Assembly (NCBI GenBank): GCA_019057975.1
Contig: JAHLWJ010000053.1
Span: forward strand, 1 to 19,010
Direction: 5' to 3'
Origin: Promethearchaeota archaeon
GTDB lineage: Archaea > Asgardarchaeota > Lokiarchaeia > Sigynarchaeales > SOKP01
DNA length: 19,010 nt
Shown: positions 7,750-15,672 of the stretch, piece by piece
Numbering within the stretch: position 1 is the stretch's first letter
How the letters are laid out: every line of letters starts with the position of its first letter
Notes under the pieces: generated by a model
Told to the model about the DNA's origin: nothing
The model's database searches: none
Seen by the model: the letters and a program-made list of their open reading frames with translations, nothing else
Program-made: the position numbers and the translations under genes

Positions 7750-8478
7750 ATGAAAAAGGAAGAGATAGAAGAACTAGCTAAAAAATTAAATGCTGATAAT
7801 TCTTGGATAAGTTTTAGTGGAATAACAAAAGAAGGGAAAGAATTAATCGAAAAAGCTTATGAAACAGTACGAGGAATGGATGAAGTAGATGGGATAACTG
7901 AGAATTATTATGAATTTGGATATTCTTCTTCTGAAGCATGTTTAGTTCATGGAATAATTAATATAAGAACCGCAATTATAGCAGGACTTAATATAATTCA
8001 AAAAGGAAACCAATCCCGTGGGTTAGAGTGTATTGCTGAAGCCCTTATGATGACTGGAGATATGTGGAGAAAATTAAAAATAAACTTAGATAAAATTGAA
8101 GATAATCAATATGATGATCAATGGTATGAATTAAAGGCACATGTAGAATATAAAGGAAAGAAATATATACAAAGGGACAGTTCATATCATCCAGATGGGA
8201 CACGGGAAATAAACTACCATTTGATTAGAGACGCAACAAAATTTTGTAACGAAATATACTGTAAATATTGTAAAAAAACAAGAGTTCCAATACTTGTAGG
8301 TACATATCAAATAGCATGTTCTAAATGCGGGTACGGCTTAACACCAGACTTTTTTACAGAAGAGGAATTAATATACTGGCTTAAAGAAGGAGAAGAATTA
8401 GATGTAGAAAAGAGTAACAATGAAGAATTAAAAAAGAAGCAGATAAAGATATCTATTCAAAGATTCTATTGTATTTGA
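7750..8478 (+). CDS. Helical-domain protein with C-terminal zinc ribbon (paralogue at 15673)
   Basis: This 242-residue protein has an N-terminal helical domain (about 30-113) and a zinc ribbon with C171-x2-C174 and C190-x2-C193, followed by a lysine/glutamate-rich tail. The family is not recognised. The helical domain is clearly shared with the 123-residue protein at 15673-16044: both have KELIEKAYE, VDG-TE-YY-FGY, VHGI, AIIAGL-IIQ-GN and CIAEAL-M-G--WRKLK in the same order without gaps, well over half identical. The extra zinc ribbon suggests binding to nucleic acid or to another protein. Ribosome site GAGGAG about 9 nt before the ATG. It is flanked upstream by a gene remnant. Confidence 0.75.
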   Translation: MKKEEIEELAKKLNADNSWISFSGITKEGKELIEKAYETVRGMDEVDGITENYYEFGYSSSEACLVHGIINIRTAIIAGLNIIQKGNQSRGLECIAEALMMTGDMWRKLKINLDKIEDNQYDDQWYELKAHVEYKGKKYIQRDSSYHPDGTREINYHLIRDATKFCNEIYCKYCKKTRVPILVGTYQIACSKCGYGLTPDFFTEEELIYWLKEGEELDVEKSNNEELKKKQIKISIQRFYCI

Positions 8479-8708
8479 AAAATAGACTTTAAAAGAGGAG
8501 ATAAGAAATAGGGCAATATAATCATTTAATAGAGGAAGTTGAAAAAGAAGGGGAAAATTTTAGGATTAAAAACAATTTTTATAACTAAAAATCGTGGACT
8601 TCGATGATTTTTTAATTTACAAAAAGAGGGGTCACTAAAAGTAAAAATAATATTATACTTTTAGTAATAAAACATGTTTTATTATATTTCTAATTATTTA
8701 TGCTATGC
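8479..8708. other. Convergent intergenic gap with hairpin and two palindromes
   Basis: No confident gene lies here. The gap contains a 10-bp inverted repeat ACTAAAAGTA (8634-8643) / TACTTTTAGT (8656-8665) and a 20-bp perfect palindrome, TAATAAAACATGTTTTATTA (8665-8684), directly joined to it. A weaker hairpin with a T run is at 8587-8613. Placed between the convergent ends of genes at 8478 and 8709, these may act as bidirectional terminators; the perfect symmetry also suits a dimer operator. Confidence 0.5.
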
Positions 8709-9041
8709 TTAAAAATTTTCTTCGATATTTTGTGGAATTTCAAGAGTTTCGGCAGAAAGACTTCCCGTAACTGTAATATCTATTTTTGGGTCAGATTTAT
8801 TAATTATAATTCTTCCAGAGTTTTTAAGTATGCTTAAATCATCCCAAAAGTCAAAAGAAATTAATTCTTCTTGCTCATTATTATTGGATTTTTGAATATT
8901 GTAAATATAAATAGTTGGATTTTCATTTTGCAAGGTATTAATCATATTTAATAGCTCTTTACCATCTATAGGTTTCCTGTGTTTTTTTTCTAAAATATAA
9001 ATGAGTTTTAATAAAATCCCGCAAGGGCTTTTTGTTAACAT
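8709..9041 (-). CDS. Hypothetical protein, 110 residues
   Basis: An unrecognised soluble protein. The N-terminus (LLKLIYILEKKHRKPIDGKELLNMINTLQ) looks like a small helical, possibly winged-helix start; the remainder alternates beta-like segments (TIYIYNIQ, GRIIINKSDPKIDITVTG) with an acidic end. The layout is reminiscent of small regulatory proteins but no motif is diagnostic. The nearest possible ribosome site (GTGAA) is about 5 nt before the ATG. It is divergent from the winged-helix gene at 9291 across a 249-bp AT-rich gap. Confidence 0.55.
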   Translation of the reverse strand: MLTKSPCGILLKLIYILEKKHRKPIDGKELLNMINTLQNENPTIYIYNIQKSNNNEQEELISFDFWDDLSILKNSGRIIINKSDPKIDITVTGSLSAETLEIPQNIEENF

Positions 9042-9290
9042 TCAATTCACATTCTTTTATTTTTTTTTATCTTAATATAATTTAAAACTTATTTAAATTT
9101 AAATGGTGATTAAATTTTTTAATAAACAAATACTTATACTCTATACAAATCGTATTATACTAATTATATAATACATTTTCTATTATATAAAATTATCTCT
9201 ATACAACACATTTAATAATTAACATATCATAAATATTATTCTAACAATTGGAATTGAGAAAATTTCTAATAAATTTTTCCGTGTTAAATA
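9042..9290. promoter_or_regulatory. AT-rich divergent promoter region
   Basis: A 249-bp gap between divergent genes, almost entirely A and T. CTAATAAATTT (about 9267-9277) lies about 20 nt before the ATG at 9291 and could be a TATA box for a leaderless transcript. No ribosome site precedes that ATG. No other structure was seen. Confidence 0.3.
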
Positions 9291-9590
9291 ATGAAAGGAG
9301 AAGAATACTATAAACTTTTAGAATGTATCATAAGAGAATATAAGGATGGAGAAGAATTCTTACCAGCGGATGTTGAAAAAAAAGGAGGAATGAAATATGT
9401 AACAGTTAATAAATATTTAAAAAAACTAATAACCAAATATCCTGAGTGTATCAAAAAAGATGTGAGAAGACGTCCTTATGAATTCACGTTACTAAATCGT
9501 AATTTATTAATTGAATCTCTAATAAAAGATTTTATCCCTGGATTTTTAGAAAAATATATTACTATTAGAATAAATTTGGAAGAAGAATAG
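9291..9590 (+). CDS. Small winged-helix-like protein
   Basis: A 99-residue basic protein. Residues about 5-65 form the pattern helix - LPADVEKKGGMKYVTVNKYLKKL - basic strand (RRRPYEFTLL), consistent with a winged helix-turn-helix that reads DNA; this is inference from pattern, not a family match. The C-terminus is a hydrophobic helix pair that could dimerise. It precedes the membrane protein/HD pair in the same orientation and may be their regulator. Confidence 0.6.
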   Translation: MKGEEYYKLLECIIREYKDGEEFLPADVEKKGGMKYVTVNKYLKKLITKYPECIKKDVRRRPYEFTLLNRNLLIESLIKDFIPGFLEKYITIRINLEEE

Positions 9591-9703
9591 ATTAAAAACT
9601 AAAAAAAAAAGGTTTATTGTTTTATTAAAAGCGGTTATTCAAATAAAAAATGAAGATTAATTTTTCCTATTTTTTTTGTTTCTATAAGCTTAAATATTTT
9701 TAA

Positions 9704-9725
9704 AACTGATCATAAATTATCAGTT
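9704..9725. promoter_or_regulatory. Inverted repeat upstream of the membrane-protein/HD pair
   Basis: AACTGAT (9704-9710) and ATCAGTT (9719-9725) form a perfect 7-bp inverted repeat with an 8-nt spacer, about 20 bp before the likely start of the membrane protein gene. It follows an AT-rich stretch (AAATATTTTTAAAA) that could be the promoter, so it may be an operator. The rest of 9591-9746 shows nothing else. Confidence 0.35.
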
Positions 9726-9746
9726 AGATTGAATATACTGATTACA

Positions 9747-10184
9747 ATGAACTATAATAAAGTTATAATTACTATCTGTAATAACAAAAACAAGGTATAT
9801 TCAGTTCAATTTTTTATTTTTATAACATTAAATTTTGCTATTGTATCTATCTTCCCCGAAATTGTTATCGCATTGGAATTTTTTTCAAGAATTTTATTCT
9901 TTTTTATTATACCAATAGGGTCATTAATTTTTTTGTCATTCTTTATCAAATATTTTATAAATTTAATTTGCTATAAAATAATTATAGGTAATATTAAATT
10001 AAATTCAAAAATCGATGACCAATGTTATTTATATGCTGGTGAATTAAAAAAAAGAAATATAAAAGAGATAATAAAAGACTTGAGAAGCTATCTTCTTCTT
10101 GAAAATTATGAAAATTTATTACGAGATTTTGAAGATGAATTAGATTACATTTTAAAATATATTAAAAAGTTAGCATTAGAATAG
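9747..10184 (+). CDS. Two-helix membrane protein preceding the HD phosphohydrolase
   Basis: A protein of about 145 residues. Two long hydrophobic segments (about residues 19-42 and 45-72; FFIFITLNFAIVSIF and FFFIIPIGSLIFLSF) are followed by a charged, coiled-coil-prone cytoplasmic tail (IKEIIKDLRSYLLLEN, then DFEDELDYILKYIKKL). Family not recognised. ATG 9747 is taken; a TTG at 9729 is in frame but has no better ribosome site. It lies 31 nt before the HD gene, so the two are probably co-transcribed. A membrane partner beside a nucleotide-cleaving enzyme is a layout seen in abortive-infection systems, but that role is inference. Confidence 0.6.
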   Translation: MNYNKVIITICNNKNKVYSVQFFIFITLNFAIVSIFPEIVIALEFFSRILFFFIIPIGSLIFLSFFIKYFINLICYKIIIGNIKLNSKIDDQCYLYAGELKKRNIKEIIKDLRSYLLLENYENLLRDFEDELDYILKYIKKLALE

Positions 10185-10215
10185 AAATTGATTCAAAAAT
10201 ATTATTGATTTAAGT

Positions 10216-11952
10216 ATGGAATTAGAAGATATATTGAATTTACTCAAAAAATTTAATTATAATTGGTTTGATTTTCCAATTGTTCAATATAATAAGGACT
10301 TTCAATATAAAGATATTGCAAAAATTCCTTTTTTTAGTAAAACAGAGGTAAATAATTTACCTAATGAAATAAATTATCTATGTAGCCAAAGAGTTTTTCA
10401 AAGATTAAATTATATTAAACAGTTGAGTTTTATTTATCTTTTTTATCTTGGAGGTTGTCACACTAGATTAGAACATACTTTGGGAACTTTATGTATTGGT
10501 AAGAGGTATTTAGAAAATATAAAAGAGAATAATGATGTTGAGCTTGAAGATTTTGAACGAATTGGTTTATATATTGCATTATTTATTCACGATTCATGTC
10601 ATGGTCCATTTGGTCATAGTTTAGAATTAATAAAAAAATTCTTAGTACCTGAAAATACTTCCAATGAGAGGATTGATAAAATTTTAATAAGGAAATATTT
10701 GGAAGACCCAGATAATTCAATTAGAAAAGCATTAACTCAGATTAGTCCGATAAATATCGATAAATTTATCCAATTTCTTATGAATCTGTTTGATAACAAT
10801 TATAATAAGAAAACATTTTTAGTAGAAATTCTAAATTCTCTTGTCGATGCTGATAGATTAGATTATATTCCAAGAGATCGTCATCATATTGGAATTTCCT
10901 CAAATATAAAACCAGAGAACCTTACAGACCTTTTTTCAACCATTAAAATTATTGAAGTTTGGGGTACTCTAAAGAATAAAATAGTATTTTCACATGACTT
11001 TAAATCTATAATAGACACTGTTATTGATGAAAGAGCCCATATGTACAATCAATATTATCATGGTGAAAAAAGCAAAATTGCTGATACAATATTACCCCAT
11101 ATTTTTTACCAATTTTTAGATTTTCATAACCTAATATTACATAGAGGGGCTTTAAAAAACCGACAATTGAAATTAGATATAATAGGTGAGATACTAAAAT
11201 TATCTGATTTTGACTTCATTCGATTCATTAAAATAATTGAAGAACCATGGTATGCTGTAGATTTATTGGAGAATTTATTGGTTGGTCAACTTTATATTAA
11301 TATAAAGGAATGGAATATTTTTGATAACATTGAAAAAAACAAAAATGAACTTACACATATTTTATCGCTAGCTAATGAAAGAGCAAAAGAGAGAGGTATC
11401 GACATTTTAGAGGATAATATTCAGCTAAAAATGGAAATACATAAAGAAATTGTAAGAGAAACATCTAATCTTTCATTTGAAGCCTACCTCTTTCATTTTA
11501 TTACTAATTGTGTTAAAGAAGTACAAGGAAAGATTTTTGATGTTGAATTGTCATTTTGGAAAGATCATGTCTTAGAAAAAGAGGCTTTACGTAAAAAAAT
11601 TATTAAAATTGGAGGAGAAAAAACTGGAGACGAGAGAGGAAAAAGTTTTACTGATATTCCTCAGGTATATATAGCTTTACCAAATTATTTTCCTTCTTTT
11701 GATGAAGTAATAAAATATAATCAACATCCTAAAGAAGGAGAAAAGTCTGTACCAACATTAATATATCATCCAAATAAAGAATTTATTGAATCAAATATAG
11801 AAAAATATTTTGATAAGAGACCAATACCGCAACAAGTGAAGAGTTATTCGTTATATTTGTTAATACCAGACTATTTAAAAGAGTTTGAAAGCTATATTAT
11901 TGAAGTATTCGAAAAATATGTAAAATCATTAGACTGGTGGAATTTGGAATAA
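10216..11952 (+). CDS. SAMHD1/dGTPase-like HD-domain phosphohydrolase
   Basis: A 578-residue metal-dependent phosphohydrolase. The H-HD-D set is intact: H87 in HTRLEHTLG, H125-D126 in LFIHDSCHGPFGH, and the aspartates of LVDADRLDYIPRDRHHIGI (about 209-227; D213 aligns with the SAMHD1 metal ligand). The lead-in QRVFQRLNYIKQLSFIY is the usual HD-family signature before the first histidine. Known relatives cleave dNTPs to nucleosides and triphosphate; several deplete nucleotides during viral infection. Substrate here is unknown. The C-terminal half (about 330-578) is less conserved and may control oligomerisation. No ribosome site is evident; translation may depend on the upstream membrane-protein gene 31 nt away. 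Confidence 0.85.
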   Translation: MELEDILNLLKKFNYNWFDFPIVQYNKDFQYKDIAKIPFFSKTEVNNLPNEINYLCSQRVFQRLNYIKQLSFIYLFYLGGCHTRLEHTLGTLCIGKRYLENIKENNDVELEDFERIGLYIALFIHDSCHGPFGHSLELIKKFLVPENTSNERIDKILIRKYLEDPDNSIRKALTQISPINIDKFIQFLMNLFDNNYNKKTFLVEILNSLVDADRLDYIPRDRHHIGISSNIKPENLTDLFSTIKIIEVWGTLKNKIVFSHDFKSIIDTVIDERAHMYNQYYHGEKSKIADTILPHIFYQFLDFHNLILHRGALKNRQLKLDIIGEILKLSDFDFIRFIKIIEEPWYAVDLLENLLVGQLYINIKEWNIFDNIEKNKNELTHILSLANERAKERGIDILEDNIQLKMEIHKEIVRETSNLSFEAYLFHFITNCVKEVQGKIFDVELSFWKDHVLEKEALRKKIIKIGGEKTGDERGKSFTDIPQVYIALPNYFPSFDEVIKYNQHPKEGEKSVPTLIYHPNKEFIESNIEKYFDKRPIPQQVKSYSLYLLIPDYLKEFESYIIEVFEKYVKSLDWWNLE

Positions 11953-12074
11953 AATTCGGTTTCTGAAATTTCATCTCAGTACTATTGTTTTATTCTCAAC
12001 TTTCTTTAATGAACTCCCTATGATTAAAAAATTTGCCTTACAATTTTTTATTTTCACATCTTAGTAGGTATAAA

Positions 12075-12278
12075 ATGCATGTGTGGGTAAAATTATTAGA
12101 AAGTGATGAAAAAAACATTTCTTATTTTATTAAATTCTTTTTAAAACATGGAACTCGGATATTTGTCAAGATTTTATTTAAAGAACTGTTTGAAAATGCT
12201 GTGTATATTGGCAGTACGAGAGCTGTTACTCCAGAACCATTTTCTCCAGAATGGAATTCAAATTATTATAATTTCTAA
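12075..12278 (+). CDS. Very small ORF, 67 residues, doubtful
   Basis: An open frame from ATG 12075 (AGTAGGT seven bases upstream is a fair ribosome site) to 12278. The product is basic then neutral (IKFFLKHGTRIFVKILFKEL, then STRAVTPEPFSPEWN). The rather normal codon content in the second half looks like coding sequence, perhaps the tail of a degraded gene. An upstream TTG at 12033 is in frame but less likely. No family recognised. Confidence 0.3.
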   Translation: MHVWVKLLESDEKNISYFIKFFLKHGTRIFVKILFKELFENAVYIGSTRAVTPEPFSPEWNSNYYNF

Positions 12279-12290
12279 AGAATTAAAATA

Positions 12291-12468
12291 TGTAATACGA
12301 TTTAAAAAGTGAGAAATTGAATTACAGAGATTTAGGGCTAATTTTTTAATTTCATATCGTATGACAAATTATCATATTATTGTAATACATAGAATCATTT
12401 CTTTTTACATCTGTATTACGAAAAAATGAATTTGTATTACAATTAGGCAAATTATATTACATAGATAA
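12291..12468 (+). repeat. Cluster of about six iteron-like direct repeats
   Basis: TGTAATAC-type sequences recur in the same orientation at 12291 (TGTAATACGATTT), 12318 (TGAATTACAGAGA), 12381 (TGTAATACATAGA), 12412 (TGTATTACGAAAA), 12433 (TGTATTACAATTA) and 12453 (TATATTACATAGA). The shared form is about TGTAWTACRWAGA. The cluster fills the otherwise gene-free stretch 12279-12543. Such clusters bind a protein cooperatively: replication iterons, partition sites, or a transposon end. It differs from the TnsB-like repeats at 63-233. Confidence 0.6.
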
Positions 12469-12510
12469 TCCTGATTAAGAAACGGGGGGATCTAAAAAGG
12501 TTAAACTTAT

Positions 12511-12516
12511 TATATA
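12511..12516 (+). promoter_or_regulatory. TATA box for the 57-residue ORF
   Basis: TATATA at 12511-12516, inside TTATTATATACTTA, lies about 30 bp before the ATG at 12544. With no ribosome site in between, this suits a leaderless archaeal transcript. Confidence 0.4.
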
Positions 12517-12543
12517 CTTAGCAAAATAGATAATATTAACAAA

Positions 12544-12717
12544 ATGTCAAAAGTAAAACCATTATCGTATAAATATTCATTGAACAAAATTAGCAGGAAA
12601 ACATCAATAAAAATGACAGAATTTGCTAAGGCTGAATATGAAAAATGTTTTAATTGGATACCAGCAGGATCACAGAAAAAATTGTTACTACAACTTTTTT
12701 TTGGAACTAAACAATAG
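12544..12717 (+). CDS. Small basic protein, 57 residues
   Basis: The frame encodes a lysine-rich peptide (MSKVKPLSYKYSLNKISRK, then EFAKAEYEKCFNWIPAGSQK). It has protein-like composition, a TATA box at the right distance, and sits directly after the iteron-like repeats, so it could be the protein that binds them or be regulated by them. Family not recognised. It is convergent with the gene ending at 12820. Confidence 0.45.
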   Translation: MSKVKPLSYKYSLNKISRKTSIKMTEFAKAEYEKCFNWIPAGSQKKLLLQLFFGTKQ

Positions 12718-12819
12718 CGATCTTGGAGGAGACATTCTTTATATACAACTTTATTTTAGATCTATAAATAATTAATATCGGACATTTTTCATCTAATTTC
12801 TATTTAATTAAAGGATCTT

Positions 12820-13575
12820 TTAAATAAATCTTTTTTCAGATATTGCAATTGGTGAAATAATTGAAATTATAAGCCAAGTCTTAAATAAATAATGAGTTCC
12901 CATCATAAAAACTAAATCTTTATCATTTAATATCCAATTAAGAAACTTATCATTAAAATCTTTTTTAATCGCCTCAATTGAATCTTTCTTTTCTAATTTC
13001 TCTTTAAAAAAATACCAAAAATTGATGTCCTCACACATAATATTATGTCCTGAACAAGAAGGGGAATTTAAACAAGAAAAACTGAATTTAACTACATAAG
13101 GAACATAATATTCACCTATTCTTCCTCCAAAAAGAGTGAGTTGTGAATCTAAATTTGCCTTTTTATCTTTTCGGTTTTCTGATTTATCAATTATGCTTTT
13201 TTTGATTTTAGGTTTAATAAATCCTAGACTTATGTTCTCTTGGTTTTTTAATTCTGATAATTCCTCTAAAGATGTTAATCTTTCATTTATTAATTGGCAA
13301 ATTTCTTGAGGAGATGCTGGTTCGACTATTCTAATTGATTTAAAGTCTATTTTATAACTTTCTTTTCTATGATCGCCTTTTCCTTTACGCTCATATACTA
13401 TCCAATTATAATTTTTAAAAAAATTTATGTTTTTTAGATAAAATCTAATGGGAATTGGAAAGATTCGCCTTAATTCTCCAGATTCAGTTATACCAGCCAT
13501 ACAGATTCTATAATAATATTTCTGACTAAAATCTGGATAAGTTCTACATAAGAGTAATAATTTTTCTCTTACCAA
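12820..13575 (-). CDS. CTAGI/RR/GTH-motif protein, first copy
   Basis: A 251-residue protein of a family I have no name for, sharing ordered motifs with the 16629-17312 protein: KLLLLCRTYPDFSQKY, ICMAGI, RRIFPIP, a D/R-rich ES-K segment, SLGFIKP, a cysteine/histidine cluster (C-x5-C-x-GH-x4-C) and a C-terminal GTH followed by TWLI. The QLTLFGG stretch is typical of an extended bacterial-type version. The invariant R, D, C/H and GTH residues suggest an enzyme or a metal-binding nucleic-acid protein. The start is TTG at 13575; GAGAG is only about 3 nt upstream and an in-frame TGA lies just before it. It is divergent from the ParB-DUF488 operon across 215 bp, which suggests shared control. Confidence 0.75.
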   Translation of the reverse strand: MVREKLLLLCRTYPDFSQKYYYRICMAGITESGELRRIFPIPIRFYLKNINFFKNYNWIVYERKGKGDHRKESYKIDFKSIRIVEPASPQEICQLINERLTSLEELSELKNQENISLGFIKPKIKKSIIDKSENRKDKKANLDSQLTLFGGRIGEYYVPYVVKFSFSCLNSPSCSGHNIMCEDINFWYFFKEKLEKKDSIEAIKKDFNDKFLNWILNDKDLVFMMGTHYLFKTWLIISIISPIAISEKRFI

Positions 13576-13790
13576 TCACTCTCAACTTAATATATTACTT
13601 TACTTCCTTCCTTCTTAATGCCCATAATATTAAACGATTTCCATACTGAAACCTTATCATTTGTAAATGTTAAAGTATCTATTTGAATAAAAATTTTAGC
13701 TTGAACCAAACAAAGATAAAAAATATAAGGAGTTAATACCTTACTTAGATCCTAGAACAAATTGGATAAAAAAAGGAAGTGAAAAAAAAG
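13576..13790. promoter_or_regulatory. Divergent promoter region of the ParB-DUF488 cluster
   Basis: A 215-bp gap between the minus-strand gene and the plus-strand operon. AAAGATAAAAAATATAAGG (about 13711-13729) is a candidate box for the operon, and GGAAGTGA (13775-13782) is its ribosome site. No clear operator symmetry was seen. Confidence 0.3.
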
Positions 13791-14102
13791 ATGAGTGAAG
13801 ATCAAGAAGAATTAGAAAAAAAGGCAATGGAATTAGAGAAAGAAATCCACGAATTAGAGAAACAAAAGATGGAAATAGCGAAAAACATTATAAAAGATAA
13901 AGTTGGATACAAGGATTTTAAGGATAAAATAAAGAATGTATTAAAAGCATCAAAAACACCTTTAACTTGGACACAGATTAAAGAAAAAGCAGGGATTACA
14001 CAGAAAGTTCCATACAATAAATATGTTCTTCAAATGGAAAAGGATATTGGTCTAAAACGAGAAAAAAACGAAGAAACGAAACAAATTCTATGGAGTATTT
14101 AA
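13791..14102 (+). CDS. Coiled-coil plus winged-helix protein, first of two
   Basis: About 103 residues. An N-terminal highly charged coiled coil (EELEKKAMELEKEIHELEKQ, residues about 5-40) is followed by a winged-helix-like domain (about 50-103; VLKASKTPLTWTQIKEKAG, VPYNKYVLQMEKDIGL, ending ILWSI). The C-terminal domain is shared with the next gene (LTWEEIKK, VPKNEWIKLLENRMGI, ending IIWRF). It probably binds DNA as a dimer through the coiled coil. ATG 13791 follows GGAAGTGA by 8 nt; an upstream in-frame GTG (13779) overlaps that ribosome site and is rejected. Confidence 0.7.
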   Translation: MSEDQEELEKKAMELEKEIHELEKQKMEIAKNIIKDKVGYKDFKDKIKNVLKASKTPLTWTQIKEKAGITQKVPYNKYVLQMEKDIGLKREKNEETKQILWSI

Positions 14103-14104
14103 AA

Positions 14105-14593
14105 ATGAAACTAAAAAGAAGTGAAATATGGAGAATAGCAGAAGAACTTGGGGGAAATGGAGTATCTTATTTAACTGTAGATTATTCAATATCTTCAAAA
14201 GACATAAAAATATTATCAGATTATTTTAGAGAGAGATTTGATGCAAAATATCTTGGAGATTTTCATATAAATAAAGAGGGAAAAACTTATACAAATTTAT
14301 TATTTAAACAAATTCAAGGAAGTGCTGGTGATGTTATTCACGATTATACAGTTATATCTCCTAATGAAATAGAAATTGTTGAAGATGTAGAAATAGTATA
14401 TGAAGAATTTGAATTAATAGTGACAAGTTTACTAACTAAAACAGCTGAAGGATTAACTTGGGAAGAAATTAAAAAACAAGGAGATCTTCCTCAAGAAGTA
14501 CCAAAGAATGAATGGATTAAACTATTAGAAAACAGAATGGGAATAATACAAGAAAAAATTGGGAATAAAATTATATGGAGGTTCAAAAAATGA
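14105..14593 (+). CDS. Winged-helix protein with an added N-terminal domain, second of two
   Basis: About 162 residues. An N-terminal alpha/beta domain (about 1-100; SEIWRIAEELGGNGVSYLTVDY, GDVIHDYTVISP) precedes a winged-helix domain homologous to that of the upstream protein. The start is ATG 14105: GGAG (14092-14095), inside the end of the previous gene, is 9 nt upstream, whereas the in-frame ATG at 14090 overlaps that site. The gene begins 2 nt after the previous stop and its own stop overlaps the next start (ATGA), so translation is coupled. Confidence 0.7.
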   Translation: MKLKRSEIWRIAEELGGNGVSYLTVDYSISSKDIKILSDYFRERFDAKYLGDFHINKEGKTYTNLLFKQIQGSAGDVIHDYTVISPNEIEIVEDVEIVYEEFELIVTSLLTKTAEGLTWEEIKKQGDLPQEVPKNEWIKLLENRMGIIQEKIGNKIIWRFKK

Positions 14594-15660
14594 AACTAAA
14601 AATTGCAAATATTGATGTTGGTTTTTTTGCTATAAGAGAAAAATTCAATGAAGAACATGTGAAAGAAATTGCTGAAAGTCTTAAGATAGATGGGCAATGG
14701 AATCCTATAATAGTCAGACCAAAAGAAGACGGAAGATATGAACTTATAGCAGGTCATTATCGTGTACAAGCAGCAAAGGAGTTAGGATGGGATGAAATTG
14801 AAGCTACAATTAAAGATTTATCTGATGATGAAGCTGATATTTTATCATTAAAGACCAATTTAATGCATTCTGATATGACAGCCACAGAAAAAGGAAAAGT
14901 TATAAATAAAATTATAACAAAATATAGAATTACTCAGGATGTGTTAGCAGAAAAACTGGGAATAAGCCAATCTCAAATTAGTCAACTCTTAACTTTAGCA
15001 TTATCTTTGCATAAAGATGTCTCAACTGCTTTAAGTAACGGTGAAATTAACTACTCTGTTGCTACAATCATAGGTTCATTAGAAATTAATAAACAACCAA
15101 AGTTCTTGGAAATCATTCTGGAACGAAATGTCTCTAAGTCAGCAGATGCAAGCAAGTTAAAAGCAAAATTCCTAAACGATACAATCTATACAATTGGTTA
15201 TCAGGGTAAAAAATCAATTGACTTCATAAAAGTACTCCAAAATAATGAAATAAAAGTTCTTATTGATGTTAGAAATTCAGCTAAATCAACCATGAAACCA
15301 GAGTTCAGTAAGGATGTCTTAAAACGAGAGTTAGAACGAAATAAAATAAAATATCGACATTTTCCAGAATTGGGTATTCCTTTTGTAATTCAAGCTCCAT
15401 ATAAAGATGGAAAACTTTCAGTTGATTGTTTAAAGCAATGGTACAAATGGCAAGTAGAAGATAGTGATAAAGTTAATTTTGACAATGTAATAAAATATTT
15501 AAAAGAATCAGGGAAACCAGTACTAATGTGTATGGAAAAATACGCAAAAAAAATGAGAGACCAGAAATATGCTTGCCATCGAGACATTTTGGCTAATATG
15601 ATCTTAAATTATACAACCTTAGATGTATTGCTTAAATTCGAAAAGAGAATAGATTTATAG
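14590..15660 (+). CDS. ParB N-terminal domain fused to DUF488
   Basis: A 356-residue fusion. Residues 1-95 are a ParB/Srx-type domain (IDGQWNPIIVRP; GHYRVQAAKELG at 55-66, the nucleotide-binding GxxR motif). Residues about 112-140 are the KorB-type helix-turn-helix (TQDVLAEKLGISQSQISQLL). Residues about 197-345 are DUF488: TIGYQG, VLIDVRNSA, KYRHFPELG, then PVLMCMEK with C314 and ACHR with C329. ParB folds bind or hydrolyse NTPs and contact DNA; DUF488 function is not established, though its cysteines suggest a redox or nucleic-acid-modifying role. ATG 14590 follows GGAGG (14577-14581) and overlaps the previous stop; the junction sequence repeats that at 14092-14115. An upstream in-frame ATG (14575) overlaps the ribosome site. 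Confidence 0.88.
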   Translation: MKLKIANIDVGFFAIREKFNEEHVKEIAESLKIDGQWNPIIVRPKEDGRYELIAGHYRVQAAKELGWDEIEATIKDLSDDEADILSLKTNLMHSDMTATEKGKVINKIITKYRITQDVLAEKLGISQSQISQLLTLALSLHKDVSTALSNGEINYSVATIIGSLEINKQPKFLEIILERNVSKSADASKLKAKFLNDTIYTIGYQGKKSIDFIKVLQNNEIKVLIDVRNSAKSTMKPEFSKDVLKRELERNKIKYRHFPELGIPFVIQAPYKDGKLSVDCLKQWYKWQVEDSDKVNFDNVIKYLKESGKPVLMCMEKYAKKMRDQKYACHRDILANMILNYTTLDVLLKFEKRIDL

Positions 15661-15672
15661 ATGAATTAAAAA

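Noticed and set aside
8508..8588. A 26-codon plus-strand frame (ATA start after AGAGGAG) encoding LIEEVEKEGEN
   Set aside because: Too short, no canonical start and no recognisable relative; may be a gene remnant.
12691..12708. CAACTTTTTTTTGGAACT, similar to the transposon-end repeats
   Set aside because: Single copy, lies inside the 57-residue ORF, and has GG where the end repeats have GC; likely chance in AT-rich DNA.
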